From Pseudomonas viridiflava (GTDB lineage Bacteria; Pseudomonadota; Gammaproteobacteria; Pseudomonadales; Pseudomonadaceae), in contig NZ_UUOC01000023.1 in assembly GCF_900590755.1 (NCBI RefSeq), positions 1 through 64,000 on the forward strand: a stretch of DNA of 64,000 bases, given 5' to 3'. Within the stretch, counting starts at the first letter, position 1. The number at the start of each line of letters is the position of its first letter. Below, piece after piece: positions 26,603-35,135 of this stretch. Under the pieces are notes generated by a model. The model was not told where the DNA came from and ran no database searches. It saw only the letters and a list, made by a program, of their open reading frames with translations. The position numbers and the translations under genes were made by a program.

Positions 26603-27859
26603 TTATTGGAAGGATGAAACCGGCCGGGCTTGCCCCAGGTGCGGATTCAGCATCGGGCGTTCGAGAACCAGTGGTGGCTTGCCCACTACGAATTCATGCA
26701 TGGGGCGGCCGAGCAGGACATCGACAATCCGTGAGCTGGCTTTGCCATCGCCGTAGGGATTGGCCGCCTGTGAGGCGCGACGCCACAACAACTGGTCGTC
26801 ATAGAGCGCAGTGACACCGCCGACGATGGACTCTGGTGAGGTACCCACCAGCCGCACGGTGCCCGCATTCACGGCTTCCGGACGCTCGGTCACGTCGCGC
26901 ATGACCAGTACCGGCTTGCCAAGCGAAGGCGCTTCTTCCTGCACACCACCGGAATCAGTCAGGATCACGTGAGCGCGCTGCATCAGGCGCACAAACGCCA
27001 GGTAATCCAGCGGCTCGATCAGGTGCACATTGTCCAGACCGGCCAGATGTTCGTTGACCGGGCCTTGAACGTTAGGGTTCAGGTGCACTGGATAAACGAT
27101 CTGGATGTCGCTGCGCTTGGCCAGCTGGCGCAAGGCTTTGCAAATATTCAGGAAACCGTCGCCGAAGTTCTCTCTGCGATGGCCGGTCACCAGCAGCACC
27201 TTGCGGTCCGGCTTGATGAACGAGAACTGGCTATCCAGGCGACCGCGCAGTTCGCTGTCTTCCTCGATGCGTTTGGCAGTCAATTGCAGGGCGTCGATCA
27301 CCGTATTACCGGTTACGAAAGAGCGCCCTTGCAGACGTTCGCCGAGCAGATTGGTGCGCGATTCGAAGGTCGGGGCAAACAGCAGGTCTGCACCCAGATC
27401 GATACAGCGGCGGTTCATTTCTTCCGGCCATGGCGAACGGATGTCACCTGTACGCAGGCCTGCTTCCACATGGCCTACCGGGATGCGGCGATGAAACGCG
27501 GCCATCGAGGCAACCATCGCCGAGGTGGTATCACCGTGTACCAGAACGCGATTAGGCTGAGTCATCTCCAGCACCGGATCGATCGCGTCATACAATGCTG
27601 CGGTCAGGGTGTTGAGGCTCTGGTGCGGCTTCATGACGTCGAGGGTGAAGTCAGGCTTGAGGTCGAACAGATCCAGCACTTGCTTGAGCATGCTTTGATG
27701 CTGGCCAGTGACGCAGATCATCGAGTGAACACCGGATTCTGCCGCAAGGGCTTTGACGAGCGGAGCCATCTTGATGGCTTCCGGACGTGTGCCGAAAATG
27801 GACAGAACTTTAATTCTTGGTTGACTACGAGCGATGATGCCCTCCTCGCGCAATTTCAT
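26603..27859 (-). CDS. wecB: Non-hydrolysing UDP-N-acetylglucosamine 2-epimerase
   Basis: About 418 residues from the ATG at 27859 (a GTG at 27868 is also in frame). It converts UDP-GlcNAc to UDP-ManNAc in the cytoplasm. Signatures are FGTRPEAIKMAPLV near the N-terminus, GHVEAGLRTGD, GNTVIDAL, VTGHRRENFG and TDSGGVQEEAPSLGKPVLVM. The residues before FGTRPEA are longer than usual, so the true start could be slightly internal. It is the first gene of the seven-gene operon and not part of an ECA-type cluster, so it likely supplies UDP-ManNAc to the NfrB-like synthase. A second wecB elsewhere in the genome is possible. Confidence 0.92.
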   Translation of the reverse strand: MKLREEGIIARSQPRIKVLSIFGTRPEAIKMAPLVKALAAESGVHSMICVTGQHQSMLKQVLDLFDLKPDFTLDVMKPHQSLNTLTAALYDAIDPVLEMTQPNRVLVHGDTTSAMVASMAAFHRRIPVGHVEAGLRTGDIRSPWPEEMNRRCIDLGADLLFAPTFESRTNLLGERLQGRSFVTGNTVIDALQLTAKRIEEDSELRGRLDSQFSFIKPDRKVLLVTGHRRENFGDGFLNICKALRQLAKRSDIQIVYPVHLNPNVQGPVNEHLAGLDNVHLIEPLDYLAFVRLMQRAHVILTDSGGVQEEAPSLGKPVLVMRDVTERPEAVNAGTVRLVGTSPESIVGGVTALYDDQLLWRRASQAANPYGDGKASSRIVDVLLGRPMHEFVVGKPPLVLERPMLNPHLGQARPVSSFQ

Positions 27860-28652
27860 GCGCCGCACAGTAACTCACTCAAGGCCAATGGGAGCTTGAG
27901 CAAACTAAAATACTGAGTTTTATGGGCCGGACTTAAATCAGAATGGAGACTTGATTATTCACTTCGTGTGATATGGCGCATTGCCTTGCTTCCGGATCGG
28001 CGTCGATTATTAGCAGCATTCGCGATGAGTGCAAAGTTTAATATTCACTTATTTTCAAACAGACAGAAGTTTGAAACTTTATTATTTTAGGTCGGTCAGT
28101 AGTAGGTTTTGCTGGGGTTGGGGCGGGGATATAGTTGCGCGGACTTACTGTTTTACTCATTGATTTAAAAGGGTTTTACAAAATACTTAATGTTGCCCGT
28201 CGGATGCATTGAAACTTTTTATTATTTTGTTGTCGCGCGGTGTTGCCGGGCGGCTGCTGTTGCGAAAGTTGTAGCGAATAGCCACTTCCATGACGCCTGT
28301 ATATTGTCGCGGTGCAGTTGGAGTCTGGTTCAGGAGTGAGGATTGTGCAAGTAACTTTTGCGAAAGTTCCCAGGTGGCAAAATAAAATCATAGATGGCAA
28401 TTTGCCGGTAGTGCGGAGTATACACATCAACCGCGGATACACCCTATTGAATCTCGGGAGATTTTCAATGCATTCGGGAGCGTCCAGACATTCACCACCC
28501 TATGGCCGTGAAGTCTCGGAATAGAGCGCGCGCAGCGCCATCGGTCGGCCTTTATACATCGGTATGATTTCTACCTGAGCCGGTGTTGGTTAATGTAGGC
28601 AGCGGTTGTGCGTGGCACAGCGTTTCATTCAGCGATGCGAAGGTAATACGGT
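27860..28652. promoter_or_regulatory. AT-rich divergent regulatory region
   Basis: This 793-bp gap between the exopolysaccharide operon (leftward) and the receiver gene (rightward) has no convincing gene. It is markedly more AT-rich than its flanks. It holds the candidate operon promoter at 28007-28034, a direct repeat TGCGAAAGTT at 28261-28270 and 28359-28368, and an inverted repeat AACTTT-TGCG-AAAGTT at 28353-28368 that includes the second copy. Confidence 0.55.
28007..28034 (-). promoter_or_regulatory. Candidate promoter of the exopolysaccharide operon
   Basis: Read on the minus strand: -35 TTGCAC (28034-28029), a 16-bp spacer, and -10 TAATAA (28012-28007), about 140 bp upstream of wecB. 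Best match by eye; other AT-rich positions nearby are possible. Confidence 0.35.
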
Positions 28653-29024
28653 TTGAGCAAATCCCCGGTGATAGCGGTCGTCGACGATGATATGGCGGTG
28701 CGCACTGGATTAGACAGCCTGGTTCGTTCGCTGGGCTTTGCGGTTTGTCTGTTCGCGTCGGCAGAAGAGTTCCTCGGCTCGGCCTGCCTGAGCAAAGCCC
28801 GCTGCCTGATTACCGACGTGCAAATGCCGGGCATGAGCGGCGTTGAGTTGCACGAGCACCTGAGCAGTCGAGGCTTCTCGATCCCGACCATCTTCATCAC
28901 GGCCTTTCCCGAAGCGTCGGTGCGCAAACGCGCCATGACCGGCAGCGCGGTGGGCTTCCTGAGCAAACCCTTTAGTGCCCAGGTGTTGATCGATTGCATT
29001 GAGTCGACGTTTGGGGTGGTTTGA
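28653..29024 (+). CDS. Stand-alone response regulator receiver domain
   Basis: 123 residues, one REC domain and nothing else: acidic pair in AVVDDDMAVR, phospho-acceptor Asp in LITDVQMPGMSG (about residue 51), Thr in IFITAF and Lys in FLSKPF. It most resembles the receivers of FixJ-type regulators. The start is TTG with AAGGT upstream; a GTG five codons later is possible. It is convergent with the FixJ/FixL-like pair at 29171-31400. It probably acts as a phosphate sink or relay for that kinase, or as an interaction switch; this is inferred from proximity. Confidence 0.82.
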   Translation: MSKSPVIAVVDDDMAVRTGLDSLVRSLGFAVCLFASAEEFLGSACLSKARCLITDVQMPGMSGVELHEHLSSRGFSIPTIFITAFPEASVRKRAMTGSAVGFLSKPFSAQVLIDCIESTFGVV

Positions 29025-29057
29025 GGGCGCAGCTTGGATCGCTGACGGGAGATTGAA

Positions 29058-29147
29058 GTGGGACCGGCTTTAGCCGGGAAGAGGCCCGCACATTCGCGCC
29101 AGATTTATCGTTTGAAATGACGCCTTCCCGGCTGAAGCCGGTCCCAC
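29058..29147. repeat. REP pair of the CCGGCTTTAGCCGG family
   Basis: GTGGGACCGGCTTTAGCCGG (29058-29077) and the opposing CCGGCTGAAGCCGGTCCCAC (29128-29147) are separated by about 50 bp, between convergent genes. It is the same family as the tandem array at 1-607, in the opposite arm order. Confidence 0.88.
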
Positions 29148-29170
29148 TATCACTGTCGCTAACTCAGCTC

Positions 29171-29818
29171 CTACAACTCCAGCGCCTCAGCCATACGCAC
29201 CAGCTCGGCAAATGACCGGGCGCACATTTTCTTCATTGCGTGGCCCCGGTGGATCTTGACGGTGATTTCGCTCAGGCCGATTGCTCCGGCGATCTGCTTG
29301 TTCATCAAACCCGAGGCGGCCAAGGCCATGATTTCCTTTTCCCGTGGGGTGAGGGTTTCGAAGCGGCTGCGTATTTCGTTGAAGTTCTTGTAGGCCTGTC
29401 GCCCGTTTCTGTCTTTCTCCAGGGCGGTGTTCACGGCGTCCAGCAGGTCTTGCTCGCGAAAGGGCTTGGCCAGAAAATCCACGGCACCGGCTTTCATCGC
29501 GCGCACGGTCATGGCGATGTCGCCGTGGCCGGTCATGAACACGATAGGCAGGTTGACGTTGGAACGTGCCAGTTCGTTCTGGAAATCCAGGCCGCTGGTG
29601 CCTTGCAGGCGAACGTCGAGCACCAGGCAACTGGGCGCGTCCGGGCGCTGAAACTCAACGAAAGCGGCCACCGAGGGAAAGGTCTCGACCCTCAGGCCCA
29701 CCGAGCGCAGCAAGCTGCTCAATGCATCGCGCAGGGCTGCATCGTCATCGACGATAAAGACGATGGGGTCGCTGCTGGCTTTGAGCGGGATGCGGTTCAG
29801 CGGATGATCGTCATTCAT
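29171..29818 (-). CDS. FixJ/NarL-type response regulator
   Basis: 215 residues from the ATG at 29818. That start overlaps the kinase stop by 8 bp (ATGAATGA), so it is preferred over an in-frame ATG at 29896 inside the kinase gene. An N-terminal REC domain (VFIVDDDAALRDAL, Asp in LVLDVRLQGTSGL, Lys in FLAKPF) is followed by a LuxR-type HTH (about 150-210; LTPREKEIMALAASGLMNKQ). It is the cognate partner of the kinase upstream and a DNA-binding transcription factor. Targets are unknown. Confidence 0.9.
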   Translation of the reverse strand: MNDDHPLNRIPLKASSDPIVFIVDDDAALRDALSSLLRSVGLRVETFPSVAAFVEFQRPDAPSCLVLDVRLQGTSGLDFQNELARSNVNLPIVFMTGHGDIAMTVRAMKAGAVDFLAKPFREQDLLDAVNTALEKDRNGRQAYKNFNEIRSRFETLTPREKEIMALAASGLMNKQIAGAIGLSEITVKIHRGHAMKKMCARSFAELVRMAEALEL

Positions 29819-31400
29819 CGTGCGGCCTCGGCAGAGCGGGCAGGGCGAAAAGCAGGCTGGCGCCTTCTCCCGGTTGGCCTTCTGAAACAGGGCCATCTAA
29901 AACAGGGCCATCTAAAACACGGCTAAGCGCCCAGATTCGTCCGCCATGGGCTTCGATGATCGAGCGGCAGATCGACAGGCCCATGCCCATCCCTTCAGGT
30001 TTGGTGGTGAAGAACGCATTGAACAGCTGGCCCATGTCACCCGCACGAATACCCGGCCCGCTGTCTCTGACTTCCACTATCACTTCGTTCGCTGACTCAC
30101 TGCGCAGGTGCAGGCTCATCTGCCGCGCACCGCCTTGATTGTTGGTCATGGCCTGAATGCCGTTGATCAACACATTGATCAACACTTGCTGCAACTGAAT
30201 GCGATCCCCCATGACGTGAGGCAGGTCGCGGGCGATGTCCTGTACCAGTTCGACCCGGCTGCGCTGAAACTCCCTGGCGACCAGGCCGACAGAATCCTCG
30301 ATGACTTCCTGCATATCCACCGGGATGCGTTGCGGATCGGATTTGCGCGACAGGGCCCGGATGCGCCGGATGACCTCGCTGGCCCTGAAGGTTTCACTGA
30401 GGATGCGCTGCAGTGCCTGGGCGGCCTCGTCGATATCGGGCTCCTTGCGGTTGAGCCAGCGCAGTGAAGCCTCGGCGTTGGTGGTCACGGCGGCCAGGGG
30501 CTGATTGACCTCATGGGCAATGGACGCCGCCAGTTCGCCCAACGTCGTGACGCGGGTGACGTGGGCCAGTTCGGTCTGTGAGCGATGCAAGGCTTCTTCA
30601 GCCTGCTTGGCAGCGGTGATGTCCATCAGAGCCCCGACATACTCGCAATTGCCTTCCTGGTCACGGGTCAGGTGCGCAAGCATGTGCAAATACTTGACCC
30701 TGCCATCAGGCATCAATAGACGGTGCTCGACGCTGAGGTCCGGCACCAGTTGCCGTGCCTGGGCGACGCTGCTGAGCACGCAAGGCAAATCGTCCGGGTG
30801 GATCCGTTGCAGGATGCTGTCCATCGAAGCCGGTTGGCTGGCCTGCACCTCGTAAATCCGTCGGGTTTGCTCAGACCAGTGCATGTGCATGTCCGGCAGG
30901 CGAAAGCCGATGCTGCCGGTGCGGCTCAGCCGTTGCGCATCGCTGAGGAACGCCTCGCTGCGCCGCAACGCATCATGGGCCTTGGCCAGCAAGCGGATCT
31001 GCTCCTGCAAACGGTCGTTGACCGCTTTGTTGTTCAGGGCAAGCACCGTAGTGATACCAATCGCCGCCATGCTCACCAGGCCACGGGCAATCGCAGGCAA
31101 CTCCGCGTCCTCGCCGTGGGACAGCAGGAACGAAAGGATGGTCAGGGTGAAGCAACCCAGGGAAACCAGGATCATCCCGGTGCGACTGAAGAAATTCACC
31201 GACAGCAGAATGACCGCCACATAAAGCACCGCCACGGCGATGTCCAGGGAAGTCACTGTATCGATGATGAACACTGCGCCCGTTATCAGCGCTGCACCAA
31301 GCCGTTGCATCCGCGACGAAGGCGCGGCAATCAAGGGCGCGTCGCCTTGCTCGGCAGGTAATGTAGCTCGTGTATTCATATAGAAAGCGTGATGCTCCAT
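29811..31400 (-). CDS. Membrane PAS sensor histidine kinase (FixL-like)
   Basis: 529 residues (an ATG seven codons later is also possible; neither has a strong ribosome binding site). The N-terminal 115 or so residues hold about five hydrophobic helices. A PAS domain follows at about 150-270 (GSIGFRLPDMHMHW, then PAC). The phospho-acceptor His296 is in SIAHEVNQPLAAV. The ATPase has N-box LINVLINGIQAM, G1 VRDSGPGI and G2 GMGMGLSI. The HEVNQPL box is typical of FixL/DctB-like kinases. Translationally coupled to the FixJ-like regulator. Two short repeats of GPVLDGPV near the C-terminus are an oddity. Confidence 0.9.
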   Translation of the reverse strand: MEHHAFYMNTRATLPAEQGDAPLIAAPSSRMQRLGAALITGAVFIIDTVTSLDIAVAVLYVAVILLSVNFFSRTGMILVSLGCFTLTILSFLLSHGEDAELPAIARGLVSMAAIGITTVLALNNKAVNDRLQEQIRLLAKAHDALRRSEAFLSDAQRLSRTGSIGFRLPDMHMHWSEQTRRIYEVQASQPASMDSILQRIHPDDLPCVLSSVAQARQLVPDLSVEHRLLMPDGRVKYLHMLAHLTRDQEGNCEYVGALMDITAAKQAEEALHRSQTELAHVTRVTTLGELAASIAHEVNQPLAAVTTNAEASLRWLNRKEPDIDEAAQALQRILSETFRASEVIRRIRALSRKSDPQRIPVDMQEVIEDSVGLVAREFQRSRVELVQDIARDLPHVMGDRIQLQQVLINVLINGIQAMTNNQGGARQMSLHLRSESANEVIVEVRDSGPGIRAGDMGQLFNAFFTTKPEGMGMGLSICRSIIEAHGGRIWALSRVLDGPVLDGPVSEGQPGEGASLLFALPALPRPHDE

Positions 31401-31750
31401 GAATACTGCCCGACAGCCGCAATGGACAGTTTCTGATCCTTGAAGGGGGCGGCAGCGAATATTCCGTGCTACACGCCTGCGTGCGGGGATTTTAAGGTTC
31501 AGAGGTGGATTGGACTATGGTCTCTGGGGATAACAGGATTTGTTCAGGATGGAACGATTCACTGGCGGGCGTGCCATTTTTATCCCGTCATATTTCCGCC
31601 ACGCTGTGCACAGATATTGCAGCGGCGCGCAGCAGTTGCGCAGATTGGGAACATTCAACCCATTCGGATATGCAGGTTCATCCAAATACTCGCTAATGCA
31701 ACGAAACACATTGATACTCAGCCAGAAACTTTTGTAGTGAGAAAGAATGC
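31401..31750. other. Intergenic region, no gene seen
   Basis: 350 bp between the divergent kinase and REC-CheC genes. Short open frames occur on both strands but lack start signals or recognisable products. Both promoters should be here; none could be picked with confidence. GAGAAAGA just before 31751 is the only clear signal. Confidence 0.5.
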
Positions 31751-32755
31751 ATGCCCACGATTCCCTTGCTGATCTGCGATGACTCGAACATGGCGCGCAA
31801 GCAGCTGTTGAGGGCTCTACCCCCTGAGTGGGATGTGTCGGTTTCTATGGCGACCAACGGCCTGGAAGGGCTGGACGCTGTTCGTCGCGGTCTGGGCGAG
31901 GTCATGCTGCTGGACCTGACCATGCCGGTCATGGATGGCTATCAGACCCTCGCGGCGATTCGCGCGGAAAATCTTGATGCCAAGATCATCGTCGTGTCCG
32001 GCGACGTTCAGGATGAAGCCGTGCGCCGGGTCATGGATCTGGGCGCGCTGGCGTTTCTGAAAAAGCCGGCCGATCCCGAGCTGCTCAAAGAGACTCTGAC
32101 CCGTCTTGGCCTGATGGGTGAGCCGGCGGCCGTGCCGGTGCCTGTGGCGGCACCTGCGATCAGCGGTGCAGTGATCAGCTTCCAGGATGCGTTCCGCGAA
32201 ACCATCAACGTGGCCATGGGCCGTGCAGCGGCGCTGTTGGCGAAAGTGCTCGGGGTGTTCGTGCAGTTGCCGGTGCCGACCGTGAACATGTTCGAAGTGG
32301 GCGAATTGCACATGGCGCTGGCCGATGCCCACAGCAGTGAGCGGCTGACGGCGGTGTGTCAGGGTTATATCGGTGGTGGCATCGCGGGCGAAGCGCTGCT
32401 GATTTTCCATGACTCGGACATTGCCGACATGGGCACGCTGATGCATCGCGATTCTGAAGATTATTCCGATCAGGAGATGCTGCTGGACTTGTCCACCATC
32501 CTGATCGGTGCTTGCCTGAGCGGGATCGCCGAGCAGATAGATATCGAATTCTCCCAGGGCCATCCTCAGGTGCTGGGTTCGCAAAGTGGTATTGATGACC
32601 TGATCCGCATCAATCAGACCCGTTGGCAGAAAACCCTGGCGGTGGAGATCAGCTACAGCCTGGAGGGGCATAGCATCAATTTCGACTTGCTGATGTTGTT
32701 CACCGAAGATTCGGTTGAGCGTCTGACCAAAAAACTCGCTTACCTGATGAGCTGA
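31751..32755 (+). CDS. Response regulator with CheC-like phosphatase domain
   Basis: 334 residues. REC domain at about 1-120 (LLICDDSNMARKQL, Asp in MLLDLTMPVMDGY, Lys in FLKKPAD), a Pro/Ala/Val linker, and a CheC-like domain at about 138-334. The first CheC active-site motif (D/S-x3-E-x2-N) is intact as D146-E150-N153, followed about 21 residues later by the conserved Pro. The second copy of the motif looks degenerate. Such proteins dephosphorylate receivers such as CheY. It is followed after 3 bp by a PAS-GGDEF protein, so the two likely form a module linking a phospho-signal to c-di-GMP. The partner kinase is not evident. Confidence 0.85.
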   Translation: MPTIPLLICDDSNMARKQLLRALPPEWDVSVSMATNGLEGLDAVRRGLGEVMLLDLTMPVMDGYQTLAAIRAENLDAKIIVVSGDVQDEAVRRVMDLGALAFLKKPADPELLKETLTRLGLMGEPAAVPVPVAAPAISGAVISFQDAFRETINVAMGRAAALLAKVLGVFVQLPVPTVNMFEVGELHMALADAHSSERLTAVCQGYIGGGIAGEALLIFHDSDIADMGTLMHRDSEDYSDQEMLLDLSTILIGACLSGIAEQIDIEFSQGHPQVLGSQSGIDDLIRINQTRWQKTLAVEISYSLEGHSINFDLLMLFTEDSVERLTKKLAYLMS

Positions 32756-32758
32756 CCC

Positions 32759-33712
32759 ATGAGCAATCAAATCGATATTAAAGAACTTCATTGGTTGCTG
32801 GCCGTCACCCAGAACATCGACGTGGGCATCGTCGTGCTGGACCGCGAATACCGGGTGCAGGTCTGGAACACCTTTATGGAGAACCGCTCTGGCGTGGTGC
32901 CGTACGAGGCGTCCAATCAATCGATCTTCAAGCTTTTCCCCGAACTCAACCAGAAGTGGTTCAGCAAGAAAGTCGATAACGTCATCACCCTGGGCACGCC
33001 CGCGTTCACTATCTGGGAGCAACGCCCGTATCTGGTTCGGTTCAAGAACTACCAGCCGATTACCGGCCGGGAAGATTTCATGTACCAGAACACCACCATG
33101 TTCCCGCTGCGCTCGACCAATAGCGAGATCACCCACATCTGCCTGGTGATCTACGACGTTACCGACGTGGCCACCAACCGCAATCAATTGCAGGCGGCCA
33201 ACGCAGAGTTGCATAGGCTTTCCAGTACCGACAGCCTGACCGACATCTTCAACCATGGTCACTTCAAGTCGATGCTCAAGCGCGAGTTCTCACGCCACAG
33301 CCGTTATGGCTCAATGGCCTCGCTGGTCATGATCGATATCGACAACTTCAAGCGGGTCAACGACACCCATGGCCATCAGGCGGGTGACAGGGTGATCCGT
33401 CAGGTTGCCGAGCTCATTCGCAAGCACGCGCGGGATGTTGACGTGGTCGGGCGTTATGGCGGCGATGAGTTTGCTGTGGTCCTGCCGGATACCGACAAGG
33501 CGGGCACGAAGGTGTTTTGTGAGCGGCTGCGCGAAGCCGTGGAGGCGATGGAGGTGGTTTATGAGGGGCAGACGATTCGTTGCACCGTGAGCCTCGGGGT
33601 TGCGGACCTTTCCAGACCGGCCCACGACTTCGTGACGCTTGTCGAGTGGGCCGACCAGGCGCTTTATGCCGCGAAGAAAAACGGTCGCAATCAGGTATCT
33701 GTGTACGAATAA
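32759..33712 (+). CDS. PAS-GGDEF diguanylate cyclase
   Basis: 317 residues without membrane helices. PAS domain at about 10-140, GGDEF domain at about 150-317 with an intact G234-G-D-E-F active site and an inhibitory I-site R225-D-V-D228 exactly five residues before it. It is therefore predicted to make c-di-GMP from two GTP and to be product-inhibited. Start 3 bp after the REC-CheC stop indicates co-expression. A plausible source of c-di-GMP for the MshEN-regulated synthase about 10 kb away, but that link is only inferred. Confidence 0.93.
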   Translation: MSNQIDIKELHWLLAVTQNIDVGIVVLDREYRVQVWNTFMENRSGVVPYEASNQSIFKLFPELNQKWFSKKVDNVITLGTPAFTIWEQRPYLVRFKNYQPITGREDFMYQNTTMFPLRSTNSEITHICLVIYDVTDVATNRNQLQAANAELHRLSSTDSLTDIFNHGHFKSMLKREFSRHSRYGSMASLVMIDIDNFKRVNDTHGHQAGDRVIRQVAELIRKHARDVDVVGRYGGDEFAVVLPDTDKAGTKVFCERLREAVEAMEVVYEGQTIRCTVSLGVADLSRPAHDFVTLVEWADQALYAAKKNGRNQVSVYE

Positions 33713-33764
33713 CCGGTGGATTGCTGGTAGCATCGGGATTTTTCCGGCGGCGATCACGGACATC

Positions 33765-35027
33765 ATGCGAGCTCAATCCACACTCACGGTAACCCCTGTC
33801 GATCATCCCCTGGTCGGGCGCGTAAGCCCGCCAGGCTCGAAATCCATCACCAACCGCGCGCTGTTGCTGGCGGGGCTGGCAAAAGGCACCAGCCGTTTGA
33901 GCGGCGCGCTCAAGAGTGATGACACCCGAGTGATGTCCGAAGCCCTGCGCTTGATGGGCGTGCAGGTCGATGAGCCGGATGACAGCACGTTCGTGGTCAC
34001 CAGCAATGGTCAATGGCAGGTTCCGTCGCAGGCGTTGTTCCTCGGCAACGCGGGCACGGCGACGCGCTTTCTGACCGCTGCACTGGCCAACTTCAAGGGT
34101 GACTTCGTCGTCGATGGCGACGAGTACATGCGCAAGCGCCCGATTGGTCCGCTGGTGGATGCCTTGCAGCGCATGGGCGTTGAAGTCAGTGCGCCCACAG
34201 GCTGCCCGCCGGTTGCCATCAAGGGTCAGGGTGGTCTGGAAGCCGGGCGTATCGAGATCGACGGCAACCTGTCCAGCCAGTACGTGTCGGCATTGTTGAT
34301 GGCCGGCGCCTGTGGCAAAGGCCCGCTTGAAGTGGCCCTGACCGGCAGCGACATTGGTGCTCGGGGTTATGTGGACCTGACGCTGGCGGCCATGCAGGCG
34401 TTTGGTGCGCAGGTTGAAGCCTTGAGCGACACCGCCTGGAAGGTGTCCGCTACGGGTTATCACGCCACGGACTTTCACATCGAGCCGGATGCATCGGCCG
34501 CCACGTACCTGTGGGCGGCGCAAGCGCTCACCGCCGGGCGCATCGATCTGGGTGTCGCGACTCAGGATTTCACCCAGCCGGATGCCCTGGCCAGCCAGTT
34601 GATCGACAGCTTCCCGAACATGCCCGCTGTGATCGACGGCTCGCAAATGCAGGACGCGATTCCGACCCTGGCCGTGCTCGCTGCCTTCAATAATCAGCCG
34701 GTGCGGTTTGTGGGCATCGCGAATCTGCGGGTGAAGGAATGCGATCGTATTTCAGCGCTGTCCCACGGCCTGTGCGCCATTGCGCCGGGGTTGGCGGTGG
34801 AAGAGGGTGATGATCTGATCGTCAACGCTGATCCTCAATTGGCAGGCCGCACCGTCGATGCCCTGATCGACACCCACGCCGACCACCGCATTGCCATGTG
34901 CTTTGCGCTGGCGGGCCTGAAGGTCGCTGGCATCAAAATCCAGGACCCTGACTGCGTCGGCAAGACCTACCCCGGTTACTGGGATGCGTTGCAGTCGCTG
35001 GGGGTGAAGGTCGTGCGGGTGGATTAA
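33765..35027 (+). CDS. aroA: Free-standing 3-phosphoshikimate 1-carboxyvinyltransferase
   Basis: 420 residues from the ATG at 33765. It joins phosphoenolpyruvate to shikimate-3-P in the chorismate pathway (cytoplasm). Motifs include PPGSKSITNRALLLAG near 24, LGNAGTATRFLTAAL near 94-108, MRKRPIGPLVDAL, NLRVKECDRISAL and DTHADHRIAMCFAL. In E. coli AroA the fourth and sixth residues after NAG of this loop include Pro101; here that site is Phe102, and Met99 corresponds to Thr100. Pseudomonas normally carries the enzyme as part of a TyrA-AroA protein in the hisC-tyrA region, so this may be a second copy. No aromatic pathway neighbours. Confidence 0.93.
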   Translation: MRAQSTLTVTPVDHPLVGRVSPPGSKSITNRALLLAGLAKGTSRLSGALKSDDTRVMSEALRLMGVQVDEPDDSTFVVTSNGQWQVPSQALFLGNAGTATRFLTAALANFKGDFVVDGDEYMRKRPIGPLVDALQRMGVEVSAPTGCPPVAIKGQGGLEAGRIEIDGNLSSQYVSALLMAGACGKGPLEVALTGSDIGARGYVDLTLAAMQAFGAQVEALSDTAWKVSATGYHATDFHIEPDASAATYLWAAQALTAGRIDLGVATQDFTQPDALASQLIDSFPNMPAVIDGSQMQDAIPTLAVLAAFNNQPVRFVGIANLRVKECDRISALSHGLCAIAPGLAVEEGDDLIVNADPQLAGRTVDALIDTHADHRIAMCFALAGLKVAGIKIQDPDCVGKTYPGYWDALQSLGVKVVRVD

Positions 35028-35036
35028 TCGAGCCTG

Positions 35037-35122
35037 TTGGAGCGAGGCTTGCCCGCGAATAACGATGACGCGGACTGCCTGACCCTCCGCGTCAACTGAT
35101 TCGCGGGCAAGCCTCGCTCCAA
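35037..35122. repeat. REP-like long inverted repeat (GCGAGGCTTGCCCGCGAA type)
   Basis: Perfect 23-bp arms (35037-35059 and 35100-35122) containing GAGCGAGGCTTGCCCGCGAA flank about 40 bp, including the minor pair GACGCGGA / TCCGCGTC. It lies between the convergent aroA and aldose epimerase genes and may help end both transcripts. Confidence 0.85.
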
Positions 35123-35135
35123 CGGGCGTGATCCA

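Noticed and set aside
31817..33262. A 481-codon minus-strand open frame across the REC-CheC and GGDEF genes
   Set aside because: It spans two well-supported plus-strand genes, is His/Gln/Arg-rich, and has no family motif.
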